Notes: generated by a model from the sequence alone, not told the origin. A stretch of 64,000 nucleotides of DNA from an uncultured Clostridia bacterium (GCA_947087265.1 CAMUBY010000001.1:186001-250000), one strand, 5' to 3'. Shown: positions 16,938 through 24,786, counted from the first letter of the stretch. Translations and numbers: made by a program.

Positions 16938-16966
16938 TTGTCAAGCGGCGCGGAATTTGTTATACT
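16938..16966 (+). promoter_or_regulatory. Promoter of obgE, predicted leaderless
   Basis: TTGTCA (16938-16943), 17 bases, TATACT (16961-16966), then six bases (GTGCGT) and the ATG at 16973. No ribosome binding site is present, so the predicted transcript begins on the start codon. Confidence 0.85.
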
Positions 16967-16972
16967 GTGCGT

Positions 16973-18250
16973 ATGGATAACAAGGTATTTACCGATAAAG
17001 TTAAAATTACGGTCAAAGCGGGCGACGGCGGCGACGGCATGAATTCCTTTAAGGCATACAAGGGAAAGCCTGCCTGCGGACCGGACGGCGGCGACGGCGG
17101 AAACGGCGGCAGCGTTTATTTTCTCGGCGATAAAGATATGAACGATTTGCTGTCTTTCCGCTTCACCTCTAAATATTTTGCCGAGAACGGCGAACGCGGC
17201 GGTACCAACCAGTGCTCGGGCAAGAGCGGAAAAGATATCGTAATTAAAGTGCCTTGCGGCACGCTTGTACGCGATTTTGAGAGCGGTAAAATTATCTGCG
17301 ACGTGTACGAAGACGGCGAAAAGGTACGCATTCTCGAAGGCGGCAGAGGCGGCAAGGGCAACGTACGTTTTACGACGGCGCGCCGCCATGCGCCCAACTT
17401 CGCGCAGAAGGGCGTAAAGACGCAGCCGCATACGCTCGTACTCGAAATGAAAGTCATTGCGGACGTCGGGCTCGTCGGTTTCCCCAACGTGGGGAAGAGC
17501 ACGCTTCTTTCCAAAATTTCCGCGGCAAAGCCCAAGATTGCAGACTACCACTTCACGACGCTTTCCCCGAATTTAGGTGTGGTGCGCCGCTATGAAAAGT
17601 CCTTCATCGTCGCCGATATTCCGGGGCTCATCGAGGGCGCGGCAGAGGGCGCGGGGCTGGGGCATGACTTCCTGCGCCACATTGAGCGCACGCGCGCTAT
17701 CTGCCACGTGGTGGATATTTCAGGTATGGAGGGGCGCGACCCCTTGGAAGATTTTTCAAAAATCAATTCGGAACTTAAAACGTATTCCGAAAAACTTGCC
17801 GCTCTGCCGCAAATCGTTGCGCTCAATAAGTGCGATTGCTTCGGCGCGGAGGAGAACCTCAAACGCTTCCAAAAGAAATACGGCAAAAAATTCAAATTGT
17901 TCCCGATTGCCGCGTTAAAAGGCGAGGGGCTGAACGAATTGCTTGACCAGTTGACCGCCTTGCTCGAAACGCTACCGCCTGCCGAGCGCATTCCCGCCGA
18001 CGAGGACTTCGAGTTTGCGGAGAGCGACAACACGCAGTTTGAAATTTTCAAAGACGAAACGGGCGCGTACGTCGTGGTGGGGGGATTAGTCGATATGCTG
18101 TGCAGAAACGTCGTTCTCACCAACCCCGATTCGATGGCTTACTTCCAGCGCGTACTCAAACTGCGCGGCGTGTTTAAGGAACTCGAAAAAGCAGGCTGTA
18201 AAGAGGGCGATACGGTTATCGTCGGCGATGTAGAATTCGACTACGTATAA
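16973..18250 (+). CDS. obgE: GTPase ObgE/CgtA
   Basis: Essential GTPase acting in large-subunit assembly and stress control. The 425-residue protein has all three Obg parts: the glycine-rich Obg fold (AGDGGDGMNSF, DGGDGGNGGSVYF) to about 155, the G domain with GFPNVGKST near 168, DIPGLIEGAAEGAGLG and NKCD, and a C-terminal OCT domain (about 350-425). I start it at the ATG at 16973 and not at the GTG two codons earlier, since the GTG directly follows the -10 box. It heads obgE-unknown-yhbY. Confidence 0.96.
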   Translation: MDNKVFTDKVKITVKAGDGGDGMNSFKAYKGKPACGPDGGDGGNGGSVYFLGDKDMNDLLSFRFTSKYFAENGERGGTNQCSGKSGKDIVIKVPCGTLVRDFESGKIICDVYEDGEKVRILEGGRGGKGNVRFTTARRHAPNFAQKGVKTQPHTLVLEMKVIADVGLVGFPNVGKSTLLSKISAAKPKIADYHFTTLSPNLGVVRRYEKSFIVADIPGLIEGAAEGAGLGHDFLRHIERTRAICHVVDISGMEGRDPLEDFSKINSELKTYSEKLAALPQIVALNKCDCFGAEENLKRFQKKYGKKFKLFPIAALKGEGLNELLDQLTALLETLPPAERIPADEDFEFAESDNTQFEIFKDETGAYVVVGGLVDMLCRNVVLTNPDSMAYFQRVLKLRGVFKELEKAGCKEGDTVIVGDVEFDYV

Positions 18251-18284
18251 CGCAAAAACAATAAAGAAAAAAGAGGAAAAACCT

Positions 18285-19811
18285 ATGGAAACACATCTGA
18301 AAGCATTTTTTTACGACTATAAATACTATCTGTTTCCCGACGACTGTCTGACGATTGACGAGCTGAAAACAAAAGAGCGCGTTACGGCAAAGCGGCTCAA
18401 AGAGGAACGGTGCATGGCGCCCGATTTCATTTACGAGAGTATTACGGACGAAACGCTTGAAATCGAGGATGCCGACCGTTTGTTTGAAGTGTACGTCAAT
18501 TTGTATACGGGCGCGGAATACGACGAAATTTTATCAAAGCAGGTGGACCGCGTCTGCCCCGGCTGCGAGCGGTTTATTCCCGACGACGACCCGCGCGATA
18601 AAGGGAATCTTGACGGGCATCACCGCGAAATTTCGCTGAACGGCACTTGTTACGAACGCGAGGGCAAGGACGATTATTGGGATTTGGCTACGAGCGCGGA
18701 CGCATTCTGGTACCGTATCTCCGAGCGTCTCAACGAACTCGCTCTCTGTATCGATAAGAACGACCAGAAGAAACTCAATAAAATCGTGGGCGCAGAGTTA
18801 AAACACTTCTTCCCCGAAACGAACGTTTACGGTACCGTATACGAGGGCAAATACACGCTTTGTTTCCAAACGGAATTCGGCAACCGCGCCTTGTTTGTGC
18901 TTCTGCTCGACTACCTTGCCGCCATTGCAAATTACAAAGAAAATCCCGTAGCAAAGGCGGGTTGGAAAGTGCTCCCCTATCGGCCCGAAAGTACTTTCCG
19001 TTATAAGAAAGAGTTGAAACGCGGCCGCGCGGTCGCTAAATTGAAGCCTTCTTCTGCGCCGTTCTGCTATGACGTGGCGCTCTATCATCCGCGTCCGCAG
19101 AGACTCAGCGATAAAAAGGCGCAGGAACTTATCAACCGTTTTTATGAAACTTTGTCTGCGCATATCGGCGAAGAAAAGGCATATATGGTGTTGAACGGAA
19201 TCGGCTTTACTTCGGAAAAAGAGGGATTGGTTTCCATAGAAGCGGCAGAAGAAACGTTCCGCAAGAAATACGGGGAATTCTTCGGTGAGAATGCAAAACA
19301 GGACAACGGCGATGCCGTGTTTCCTGCGCCCGTTCCCTACGGCACGGACGGCGAACAGGAAAACACGCTTCCTTACCGTGAAAAAATCACCGAGGGAATT
19401 ACGCGCTGCGGCGAATTGACTTTCCTCGATACGGAAATTCTCAAAGAAAAACAGTATTGGACGTCGTTGGTTTCTTTTGCCTACCTTTATGTGCCGCGCC
19501 CCATGGAAGACGCGGAAAAGTCTTTCCAGACGCTCAGTTGGTATTTGCAAAACGGGGAACTCGTACCCGAACCTCTTCGCAATAAAGAAGATACGAGAAT
19601 CGCTGGCGGTGCAATCGGTTTTGCGGCTTGCGGCGAAGAGGGCTTTATTCTCGATTTTATCGCGGCAAGCGAAAATAAATTTTTCCGTATGCTTCGCACG
19701 CTTGCGCCCGTATTGCAGACGATGCGCGCAAAGGTTGTTGTTGTCAATCAGGACGGCGTTTCCGTTTACGATTGCGGTTATGAATTTAACCCTGTGGGGG
19801 ACAAAATATGA
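18285..19811 (+). CDS. Protein of unknown function between obgE and yhbY
   Basis: I do not recognise this 508-residue family. It is soluble by appearance, with no signal peptide or membrane segment. The first quarter is acidic and holds a compact Cys/His cluster, CPGCERFIPDDDP followed by GHH and a further Cys about residues 91-122, that could bind zinc. The C-terminal 130 residues (for example GAIGFAACGEEGFILDF and RTLAPVLQTMRAKVVVVNQD) look like a globular domain. It starts 35 bases after obgE with GAGGAA upstream and overlaps yhbY by four bases, so it is inside a ribosome-assembly operon. A role in ribosome biogenesis is an inference from position only. Confidence 0.75.
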   Translation: METHLKAFFYDYKYYLFPDDCLTIDELKTKERVTAKRLKEERCMAPDFIYESITDETLEIEDADRLFEVYVNLYTGAEYDEILSKQVDRVCPGCERFIPDDDPRDKGNLDGHHREISLNGTCYEREGKDDYWDLATSADAFWYRISERLNELALCIDKNDQKKLNKIVGAELKHFFPETNVYGTVYEGKYTLCFQTEFGNRALFVLLLDYLAAIANYKENPVAKAGWKVLPYRPESTFRYKKELKRGRAVAKLKPSSAPFCYDVALYHPRPQRLSDKKAQELINRFYETLSAHIGEEKAYMVLNGIGFTSEKEGLVSIEAAEETFRKKYGEFFGENAKQDNGDAVFPAPVPYGTDGEQENTLPYREKITEGITRCGELTFLDTEILKEKQYWTSLVSFAYLYVPRPMEDAEKSFQTLSWYLQNGELVPEPLRNKEDTRIAGGAIGFAACGEEGFILDFIAASENKFFRMLRTLAPVLQTMRAKVVVVNQDGVSVYDCGYEFNPVGDKI

Positions 19812-20098
19812 CGAGCAAACAAAGAAGTCGCTTAAAATCAATCGCGGCAACCGAAAAACCGATTGCACAGGTCGGCAAAGATGGTATCGGCGAAAATTTA
19901 ATCAAGAGTTTATCGGAAGCGTTGGAAGCAAGGGAACTGATTAAAGTGAATTTGCTTCCGTCCTCGGGGGAAGACGGCGATAATCTGGCGGCAAATATAG
20001 CAGACTTGCTCCGCGCCGAAGTAGTGGCGGTCATCGGCAGAAAGGCGATTTTCTACCGCCGTTCTTCTAGGAAAGATTTTAAGCATTTGGAGTTTTAA
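19808..20098 (+). CDS. yhbY: Ribosome assembly RNA-binding protein YhbY
   Basis: A 96-residue CRS1-YhbY (CRM) domain protein. It starts with SKQRSRLKSIAATEKPIAQVGKDG, which has the KH-like GxxG-type loop region, and ends in VVAVIGRKAIFYRRSS. Homologs bind pre-ribosomal large-subunit particles. Firmicutes often carry yhbY just after obgE; here one unknown gene is interposed. The ATG overlaps the stop of that gene. Confidence 0.9.
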   Translation: MTSKQRSRLKSIAATEKPIAQVGKDGIGENLIKSLSEALEARELIKVNLLPSSGEDGDNLAANIADLLRAEVVAVIGRKAIFYRRSSRKDFKHLEF

Positions 20099-20108
20099 CG
20101 ATTAAATT

Positions 20109-20139
20109 AAAACCGCGCATAAAAATGCGCGGTTTTTTT
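20109..20139 (+). terminator. Intrinsic terminator of the obgE operon
   Basis: Twelve-base stem 20109-20120 with 20125-20136 (core CCGCGCAT/ATGCGCGG), AAAA loop, then a T run. Confidence 0.92.
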
Positions 20140-20150
20140 ATTTGTTGTTG

Positions 20151-20247
20151 TGAAATGACGGAAGGGGCGAATACATTCCCCCATGTCATTGCGAGGAGCG
20201 AAGCGACGTGGCAATCTTAAAGATTTCTCGCTTTGCTCGAAATGACA
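20151..20247. repeat. Palindromic interspersed repeat with TGTCATT/AATGACA ends
   Basis: The core (20184-20247, 64 bp) begins TGTCATTGCGAGGAGCGAAG and ends GCTCGAAATGACA, with terminal inverted repeats. A third copy of the end motif (AAATGAC, near 20151) lies upstream, and CCCC/GGGG arms between it and the core make a second hairpin. Repeats starting TGTCATTGCGAGGAGCGAAG are widely scattered in many bacterial genomes and behave like small non-autonomous mobile units (known from other genomes; not verified here). It fills the gap between the yhbY terminator and the next gene. Confidence 0.75.
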
Positions 20248-20402
20248 AGAGGGCAACGAGCGCTTAGAATGATAAAACGTTGAACGCGTAATTATGACAT
20301 GTTTTTGATTTTATCAACATCTTAATATGTCAGGACTTTTTATTGAAATTTTAATATAATTTTATTAGAAAAATTCTTAATATGTAAAAAAAGGAGAAGA
20401 TT
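20248..20402. promoter_or_regulatory. Upstream region of the XRE gene with repeated TCTTAATATGT
   Basis: An AT-rich stretch with TTGAT-ttt-ATCAA (about 20305-20317) inside a larger TGACAT/ATGTCA inverted pair (20295-20332), a -10-like TATAAT at 20355-20360 without a good -35, and two copies of TCTTAATATGT (20320-20330 and 20375-20385) on either side of the -10. The repeats are candidate binding sites for the XRE protein that follows. Confidence 0.5.
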
Positions 20403-20612
20403 ATGGAATTTATCTTTGCAAAACGTTTGCGCGAACTTATGAAAAAACAGGGACTGACTCAGTTAAAACTCGCCCAAAAGTTAGGGGTCGGGCAGAAAAC
20501 CATCAGCTCATGGTTATCGGAAAAGACGGAACCGCGCGCTGCGAGCCTATGCCTGCTTGCCGATTGTTTCGGGGTGGAAGTCGATTATTTAATCGGCTTA
20601 AAAGACGATTAA
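20403..20612 (+). CDS. XRE-family transcriptional regulator
   Basis: A 69-residue stand-alone helix-turn-helix protein: LRELMKKQGLTQLKLAQKLG covers the first two helices and VGQKTISSWLSEKTEPRA the recognition helix, ending in the common FGVEVDYLIGL motif. It has a strong ribosome binding site (AAGGAGA). Probable autoregulation through the repeats upstream is an inference. The next gene has its own promoter, so whether the regulator controls it is unknown. Confidence 0.88.
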   Translation: MEFIFAKRLRELMKKQGLTQLKLAQKLGVGQKTISSWLSEKTEPRAASLCLLADCFGVEVDYLIGLKDD

Positions 20613-20640
20613 AAATTCACAAAAATTTTCGGACAAGTTC

Positions 20641-20669
20641 TTGTATTTTTTTGCGGAGTATGATAGAAT
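20641..20669 (+). promoter_or_regulatory. Putative promoter of the IscU-like/GGGtGRT operon
   Basis: TTGTAT (20641-20646), 17 bases, TAGAAT (20664-20669). The match is fair, and the GGAGG ribosome binding site follows at normal distance. Confidence 0.6.
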
Positions 20670-20700
20670 AAAAAATGGAAATTTAATTGGAGGAATTATA

Positions 20701-21402
20701 ATGCAATATTCTCGTGAAGTAGAAGAAATGTGTTGCGTGGCAAAGGGTCCCAAACACGACCCTGCTCCCATTCCCGAAGAGGGCAAATGGGTCTGCGCAA
20801 AACAGATTACCGACATCAGCGGTTTCACGCACGGCGTGGGTTGGTGCGCTCCCCAGCAGGGCGCGTGCAAACTCTCCCTCAACGTTAAGGGCGGCGTCAT
20901 TCAGGAAGCGCTCGTCGAAACCATCGGCTGCTCGGGTATGACGCACTCTGCGGCAATGGCGGCGGAAATTCTGCCCCATAAAACCATTTTGGAAGCGCTC
21001 AATACCGACCTCGTGTGCGACGCAATCAACACCGCAATGCGCGAGTTGTTCCTGCAAATCGTGTACGGCAGAACGCAGTCCGCTTTCTCGGACGACGGTC
21101 TTACCATCGGCGCAGGGCTCGAAGATTTGGGTAAAGGACTCCGTTCGCAGGTCGGCACGATGTACGGCACGGCGAAAAAGGGCGTCAGATATCTTGAAAT
21201 GGCGGAGGGCTACGTCACCCGTCTCGCGCTCGATAAAGACAGTCAGGTCATCGGCTATGAATTCGTCTCTTTGGGCAAAATGACCGACTTCATCAAGAAG
21301 GGATTGGAGCCCAACGAAGCGTGGACGAAGGCAATGGGGCACTACGGCAGATTTGAAAAAGAACAGGGTGCGGTGAAGTACATCGACCCTCGTAAGGAAT
21401 AA
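20701..21402 (+). CDS. IscU/NifU-like iron-sulfur scaffold-related protein
   Basis: The 233-residue protein has a region resembling the C-terminal half of IscU/NifU scaffolds: ETIGCSGMTHSAAMAAEILP and HKTILEAL (about 80-110) match the IscU GC-x-x-AxSS...G-KT-EE pattern. Other cysteines sit at CC near residue 11, VCAK near 31 and GWCAPQQGAC near 45-53, so several thiol ligands are available. The C-terminal 100 residues are not IscU-like and the function is unproven. The ATG at 20701 has a perfect GGAGG site. It is paired with a GGGtGRT gene 11 bases downstream, an association known from database annotation of these families. Confidence 0.75.
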   Translation: MQYSREVEEMCCVAKGPKHDPAPIPEEGKWVCAKQITDISGFTHGVGWCAPQQGACKLSLNVKGGVIQEALVETIGCSGMTHSAAMAAEILPHKTILEALNTDLVCDAINTAMRELFLQIVYGRTQSAFSDDGLTIGAGLEDLGKGLRSQVGTMYGTAKKGVRYLEMAEGYVTRLALDKDSQVIGYEFVSLGKMTDFIKKGLEPNEAWTKAMGHYGRFEKEQGAVKYIDPRKE

Positions 21403-21413
21403 GGAGGCGCGGC

Positions 21414-22415
21414 ATGGCTTTGTTTGAAGGTTATGAAAGAAGAGTAGAAAAAATCAACGGCGTTCTCAAAGAATACGGCATTAAGTCGATTGAAGAATGT
21501 AAAGAAATCTGCCTTTCCAAAGGCGTAGATTGCGATAAAATCGTGCGCGGCACGCAGCCCATCTGCTTTGAAAACGCGGTTTGGGCGTACACCGTAGGCG
21601 CGGCAATCGCCATTAAAAAAGGCTGCAAAAAGGCGGCGGACGCGGCGGCGGCAATCGGCGTGGGCTTGCAGTCCTTCTGCATTCCCGGTTCGGTTGCGGA
21701 AAACAGAAAAGTCGGTTTAGGACACGGAAATCTCGGCAAAATGCTTCTTTCCGAAGAAACGGACTGCTTCTGCTTCCTCGCAGGTCACGAAAGTTTCGCG
21801 GCGGCGGAGGGCGCTATCTCCATTGCAATGAACGCGAACAAGGTAAGAAAACACCCCCTGCGCGTGATTCTCAACGGACTCGGTAAGGATGCGGCGTTCA
21901 TCATTTCGCGTATCAACGGTTTTACCTATTGCGAAACGACGTTCGACCCCTATTCCGAAACGGTGAAGGTCGTCAGCGAAACAGCTTATTCGGACGGCCC
22001 CCGCGCGAAAGTTAAATGCTACGGCGCGGATAACGTTCCCGAAGGCGTTGCAATCATGAAACTCGAAAAAGTGGGCGTTTCCATTACGGGCAACTCCACC
22101 AACCCCACGCGGTTCCAGCACCCCGTTGCAGGTACCTATAAAAAGTGGTGCGTTGAGAACGGCGTGCAGTATTTCTCGGTGGCTTCGGGCGGCGGTACGG
22201 GCAGAACCCTCCACCCCGACAACATGGCGGCAGGTCCTTCTTCCTACGGCATGACGGATACGATGGGCAGAATGCACTCGGACGCACAGTTCGCAGGTTC
22301 TTCCTCCGTTCCCGCGCACGTGGAAATGATGGGCTTAATCGGCATGGGCAACAACCCCATGGTCGGCGCGACCGTTGCGGTTGCCGTTGCCGTGCAGGAA
22401 GGCATGAGCAAATAA
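21414..22415 (+). CDS. GGGtGRT protein (conserved, function unknown)
   Basis: The 333-residue protein carries the family's name motif GGGTGRTLHPDNMA near residue 260, plus glycine-rich SSYGMTDTMGRMHSDAQFAG and a C-terminal GMGNNPMVGATVAVAVAV. The glycine-rich loops and the STNPTRFQHP segment suggest a ligand-binding or catalytic fold, but no reaction is established. It follows the IscU-like gene with AAGGAGG and is ended by a terminator, so the two form a bicistronic unit. Joint involvement in iron-sulfur or thiol chemistry is an inference. Confidence 0.85.
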   Translation: MALFEGYERRVEKINGVLKEYGIKSIEECKEICLSKGVDCDKIVRGTQPICFENAVWAYTVGAAIAIKKGCKKAADAAAAIGVGLQSFCIPGSVAENRKVGLGHGNLGKMLLSEETDCFCFLAGHESFAAAEGAISIAMNANKVRKHPLRVILNGLGKDAAFIISRINGFTYCETTFDPYSETVKVVSETAYSDGPRAKVKCYGADNVPEGVAIMKLEKVGVSITGNSTNPTRFQHPVAGTYKKWCVENGVQYFSVASGGGTGRTLHPDNMAAGPSSYGMTDTMGRMHSDAQFAGSSSVPAHVEMMGLIGMGNNPMVGATVAVAVAVQEGMSK

Positions 22416-22436
22416 TAATTTGAATTTGTTTTGAGG

Positions 22437-22466
22437 GCGGCTTCCGTATTCGGAAGCCGCTTTTTT
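22437..22466 (+). terminator. Intrinsic terminator after the GGGtGRT gene
   Basis: Ten-base stem GCGGCTTCCG/CGGAAGCCGC (22437-22446 with 22451-22460), loop TATT, then TTTTTT. Confidence 0.94.
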
Positions 22467-22494
22467 GTTTGGCGCAAGCGTGATTTGTTTTTCC

Positions 22495-22523
22495 TTGACG
22501 AATGCGCGGAGAACGGATATAAT
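22495..22523 (+). promoter_or_regulatory. Promoter of tcdA, predicted near-leaderless
   Basis: TTGACG (22495-22500), 17 bases, TATAAT (22518-22523). The ATG at 22534 is ten bases after the -10 box, leaving about four untranslated bases and no ribosome binding site. Confidence 0.83.
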
Positions 22524-22533
22524 GTTTTCATTC

Positions 22534-23235
22534 ATGGAAACGCAATTTTCGAGAACTCAATCTCTTATCGGCGAAGAGGCGCTTCAAAAGCTTGCTTCCT
22601 CGCGCGTTGCGGTGTTCGGCTTGGGCGGCGTGGGCGGCTATGCCGTGGAGGCGTTGGCGCGTTCGGGCGTCGGTGCGCTCGATTTAATTGACGGCGACGA
22701 TGTTTCGCTCACTAACCTTAACCGCCAGATTCTTGCCACGCATAATACAATCGGGCTTCCCAAAGCGGAAGTTGCCCGTGCGCGCGTTCTGGAAATCAAT
22801 CCCGATTGCAAGGCGGCGGCGCACCGCATTTTTTATCTGCCCGAAACGGCGCAGCAGCTGAATTTTTCCGATTACGATTATATTATCGATGCAATCGATA
22901 CCGTAACGGGCAAACTTGCGATTATCGAGCGTGCAAACGCTTGCGGCGTTCCCGTCGTCAGTTGCATGGGCGCGGGAAATAAATTGGACGCCGCGGCGTT
23001 CGAGATTGCCGACATTTTTCAAACGTCGGTCTGTCCGCTTGCCAAAGTCATGCGGCGCGAACTGAAAAAGCGCGGAATCGAAGGGCTGAAAGTCGTCTAT
23101 TCCAAAGAAGAACCTATCAAAGCGGGTACTGAAGGGGAGGGCAAAAAGCCTGTTCCTGCCAGTATAGCGTTTGTGCCGTCCGTTGCAGGGTTGCTCCTCG
23201 CAGGGGAAGTCATTAAAGATTTAACAGGATTATAA
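22534..23235 (+). CDS. tcdA: tRNA threonylcarbamoyladenosine dehydratase (ThiF/E1-like)
   Basis: E1-like enzyme of 233 residues with the nucleotide loop VFGLGGVGGYAVEAL near 26-40, the SLTNLNRQ segment with the adenylating Arg, and DYIIDAIDTVTGK. TcdA (CsdL) converts t6A37 of tRNA to its cyclic form using ATP, which links it to tsaB and tsaE earlier in the window. Other ThiF/MoeB enzymes share the fold; the length, the METQFSRTQSLIG start and the lack of thiamin genes favour TcdA. The upstream open frame passes through the promoter, so the ATG at 22534 is used. A tRNA thiolase gene follows immediately. Confidence 0.88.
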   Translation: METQFSRTQSLIGEEALQKLASSRVAVFGLGGVGGYAVEALARSGVGALDLIDGDDVSLTNLNRQILATHNTIGLPKAEVARARVLEINPDCKAAAHRIFYLPETAQQLNFSDYDYIIDAIDTVTGKLAIIERANACGVPVVSCMGAGNKLDAAAFEIADIFQTSVCPLAKVMRRELKKRGIEGLKVVYSKEEPIKAGTEGEGKKPVPASIAFVPSVAGLLLAGEVIKDLTGL

Positions 23236-23236
23236 T

Positions 23237-24073
23237 ATGGAACAGGAAGCGGGCGAACTCCAAAGGAAAGCCGAAGAGAGTTTGCGGAAAAAATTTCATA
23301 AAAAACTGTTTTCGGCGTTCGCAAAGGGAATCGTCGCTTACGATATGATTCATGAGGGCGATAAAATCGCCGTCTGTATTTCGGGCGGCAAAGATTCCGT
23401 GCTCATGGCGAAACTCTTTCAGGAATTACAGCGGCACCGCAAATTTGCGTTTGAACTCGTCTTTCTCATGATGGACCCCGGTTACAGTAAACAGAACCGC
23501 GAACTTATCGAAGAAAACGCGCTCTCTCTCGGTATTCCGATTACCGTTTACGAAACGGATATTTTCGAGAACGTCACGCACATCGAAAAATCGCCTTGCT
23601 ATATCTGCGCGAGGATGCGGCGCGGTCATTTATATCATAAGGCAAAGGAACTCGGCTGTAATAAAATCGCGCTCGGGCACCATTACGACGACGTCATCGA
23701 AACCATTTTAATGGGAATGCTGTACGGCGCGCAAGTGCAAACCATGATGCCCAAACTCAGAAGCACGAATTTCGAGGGTATGGAACTCATCCGTCCCATG
23801 TATTTCGTGCGCGAAAAAGATATCTGCGCCTGGCGCGACTATAACGGACTGCGTTTCATTCAGTGTGCCTGTAAATTTACGGAAAACCTTGCAACCGACC
23901 CGAATGCCGTTTCCAAGCGGAAGAAGGTGAAGGAGTTGATTGCCGCGCTCAAAGCGGAGGACCCCGAAATCGAACAGAATATCTTTAAGAGTGTAGAAAA
24001 CGTGAGCCTTTCCACCGTGATTGCCTATAAGGATAAAGAGGGGAACAGGCATAATTTTACGGACGATTATTGA
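23237..24073 (+). CDS. TtcA-family tRNA thiolation protein (PP-loop ATPase)
   Basis: The 278-residue protein has the PP-loop SGGKDS (49-54), a CxxC pair in PCYICARMRRGHLYHKA near 119-122, LGHHYDDVIET and a later C-x-C (QCACKF). This is the TtcA/TtuA-type layout, in which three cysteines hold an iron-sulfur cluster and the PP-loop activates a tRNA base for thiolation. TtcA makes 2-thiocytidine at position 32; which base is modified in this organism is not certain. The gene starts two bases after tcdA, so both tRNA enzymes share a transcript. Confidence 0.87.
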   Translation: MEQEAGELQRKAEESLRKKFHKKLFSAFAKGIVAYDMIHEGDKIAVCISGGKDSVLMAKLFQELQRHRKFAFELVFLMMDPGYSKQNRELIEENALSLGIPITVYETDIFENVTHIEKSPCYICARMRRGHLYHKAKELGCNKIALGHHYDDVIETILMGMLYGAQVQTMMPKLRSTNFEGMELIRPMYFVREKDICAWRDYNGLRFIQCACKFTENLATDPNAVSKRKKVKELIAALKAEDPEIEQNIFKSVENVSLSTVIAYKDKEGNRHNFTDDY

Positions 24074-24127
24074 TAAAAAAGGTCGAAAAAAATTTCCGAA
24101 AAATTTTTGAAAACCGCGTAAAAATGT

Positions 24128-24156
24128 TTGACAGCGATTGACAAAGATAGTATAAT
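24128..24156 (+). promoter_or_regulatory. Promoter of the S10-spc ribosomal operon
   Basis: TTGACA (24128-24133), 17 bases, TATAAT (24151-24156), a perfect consensus. Transcription should start near 24163. Confidence 0.92.
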
Positions 24157-24420
24157 CAAAAGGCTTGCGCCAGAAGCAGGCATTTTATGCTGTGCAATCG
24201 ACGTATTGGGTTGAGGCGGGAAGTTACTGAAAAATCGAGGCGAGAAAGCCCCTCGGCAGATAATTTCCGCTGACAAATGTAGAGGCGAGACTTCTGCGAC
24301 TAACCGAGGCTTTTGCGAGAAAACACCGCAAAAACGAGTGTTTTTTTGATTGCAAGACCTCGATACGCACGGTTGAGTTGACGCAAAGCAAACAGTTAGT
24401 ATAAGAAGGAGAAAACAAAA
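24157..24420 (+). promoter_or_regulatory. Long structured leader of the rpsJ operon
   Basis: About 258 bases separate the predicted start site from the rpsJ ATG, with no gene inside. A large two-part hairpin is visible: GCGGGAAGTTA (24216-24226) pairs with TAATTTCCGC (24261-24270) with one bulge and one G-U pair, enclosing CGAGGC (24236-24241) with GCCCCTCG (24248-24255). Further down, TTTTGCG and CGCAAAA can pair, and an overlapping AAACAC/GTGTTT stem precedes a T7 run, which would make a weak terminator. This looks like a regulatory leader, but I cannot assign it to a named r-protein leader class. Confidence 0.65.
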
Positions 24421-24720
24421 ATGGCAGTACAAAAAATCAGAATCAAACTTTCGGCTTACGACCACGAACTTGTCGACGAAGCGGCAAAGAGAATCGTAGA
24501 GACGATGCAGAAGGGCGGCGCAAAAATTTCCGGTCCCATTCCGCTTCCCACGGAACGCGAAATCGTTACCATTCTCCGCAGCCCCCATAAATATAAGGAT
24601 AGCCGCGAGCAGTTCGAGCTTCGCACCTACAAGAGAATCATCGATATCTATTCTCCCAACGCGAAGCTGCTCGACAGCATTCACCTGCCCGCAGGCGTAG
24701 ATATCAAAGTAAAACTGTAA
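24421..24720 (+). CDS. rpsJ: 30S ribosomal protein S10
   Basis: First gene of the S10 operon, 99 residues of normal length. S10 sits in the 30S head and also acts with NusB in antitermination. Family motifs are [28 protein letters not shown] and [10 protein letters not shown]. The ribosome binding site is AAGGAG. It follows the long structured leader, which could set expression for the whole operon. Confidence 0.98.
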   Translation: MAVQKIRIKLSAYDHELVDEAAKRIVETMQKGGAKISGPIPLPTEREIVTILRSPHKYKDSREQFELRTYKRIIDIYSPNAKLLDSIHLPAGVDIKVKL

Positions 24721-24786
24721 TCCGAGAATACTTTATGAAAAAGGTATTGTGGATATATAATTAAGGAATAAGGAGTGAACTTTACA

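Noticed and set aside
16939-16970. Divergent promoter for the YugP-type peptidase sharing the obgE -35
   Set aside because: TTGACA exists on the minus strand, but the hexamer 17 bases downstream is TGTTAA, which is a poor -10 box.
24163-24420. A tRNA or small ORF in the rpsJ leader
   Set aside because: No cloverleaf or T-loop motif was found and no short frame with a ribosome binding site precedes rpsJ.
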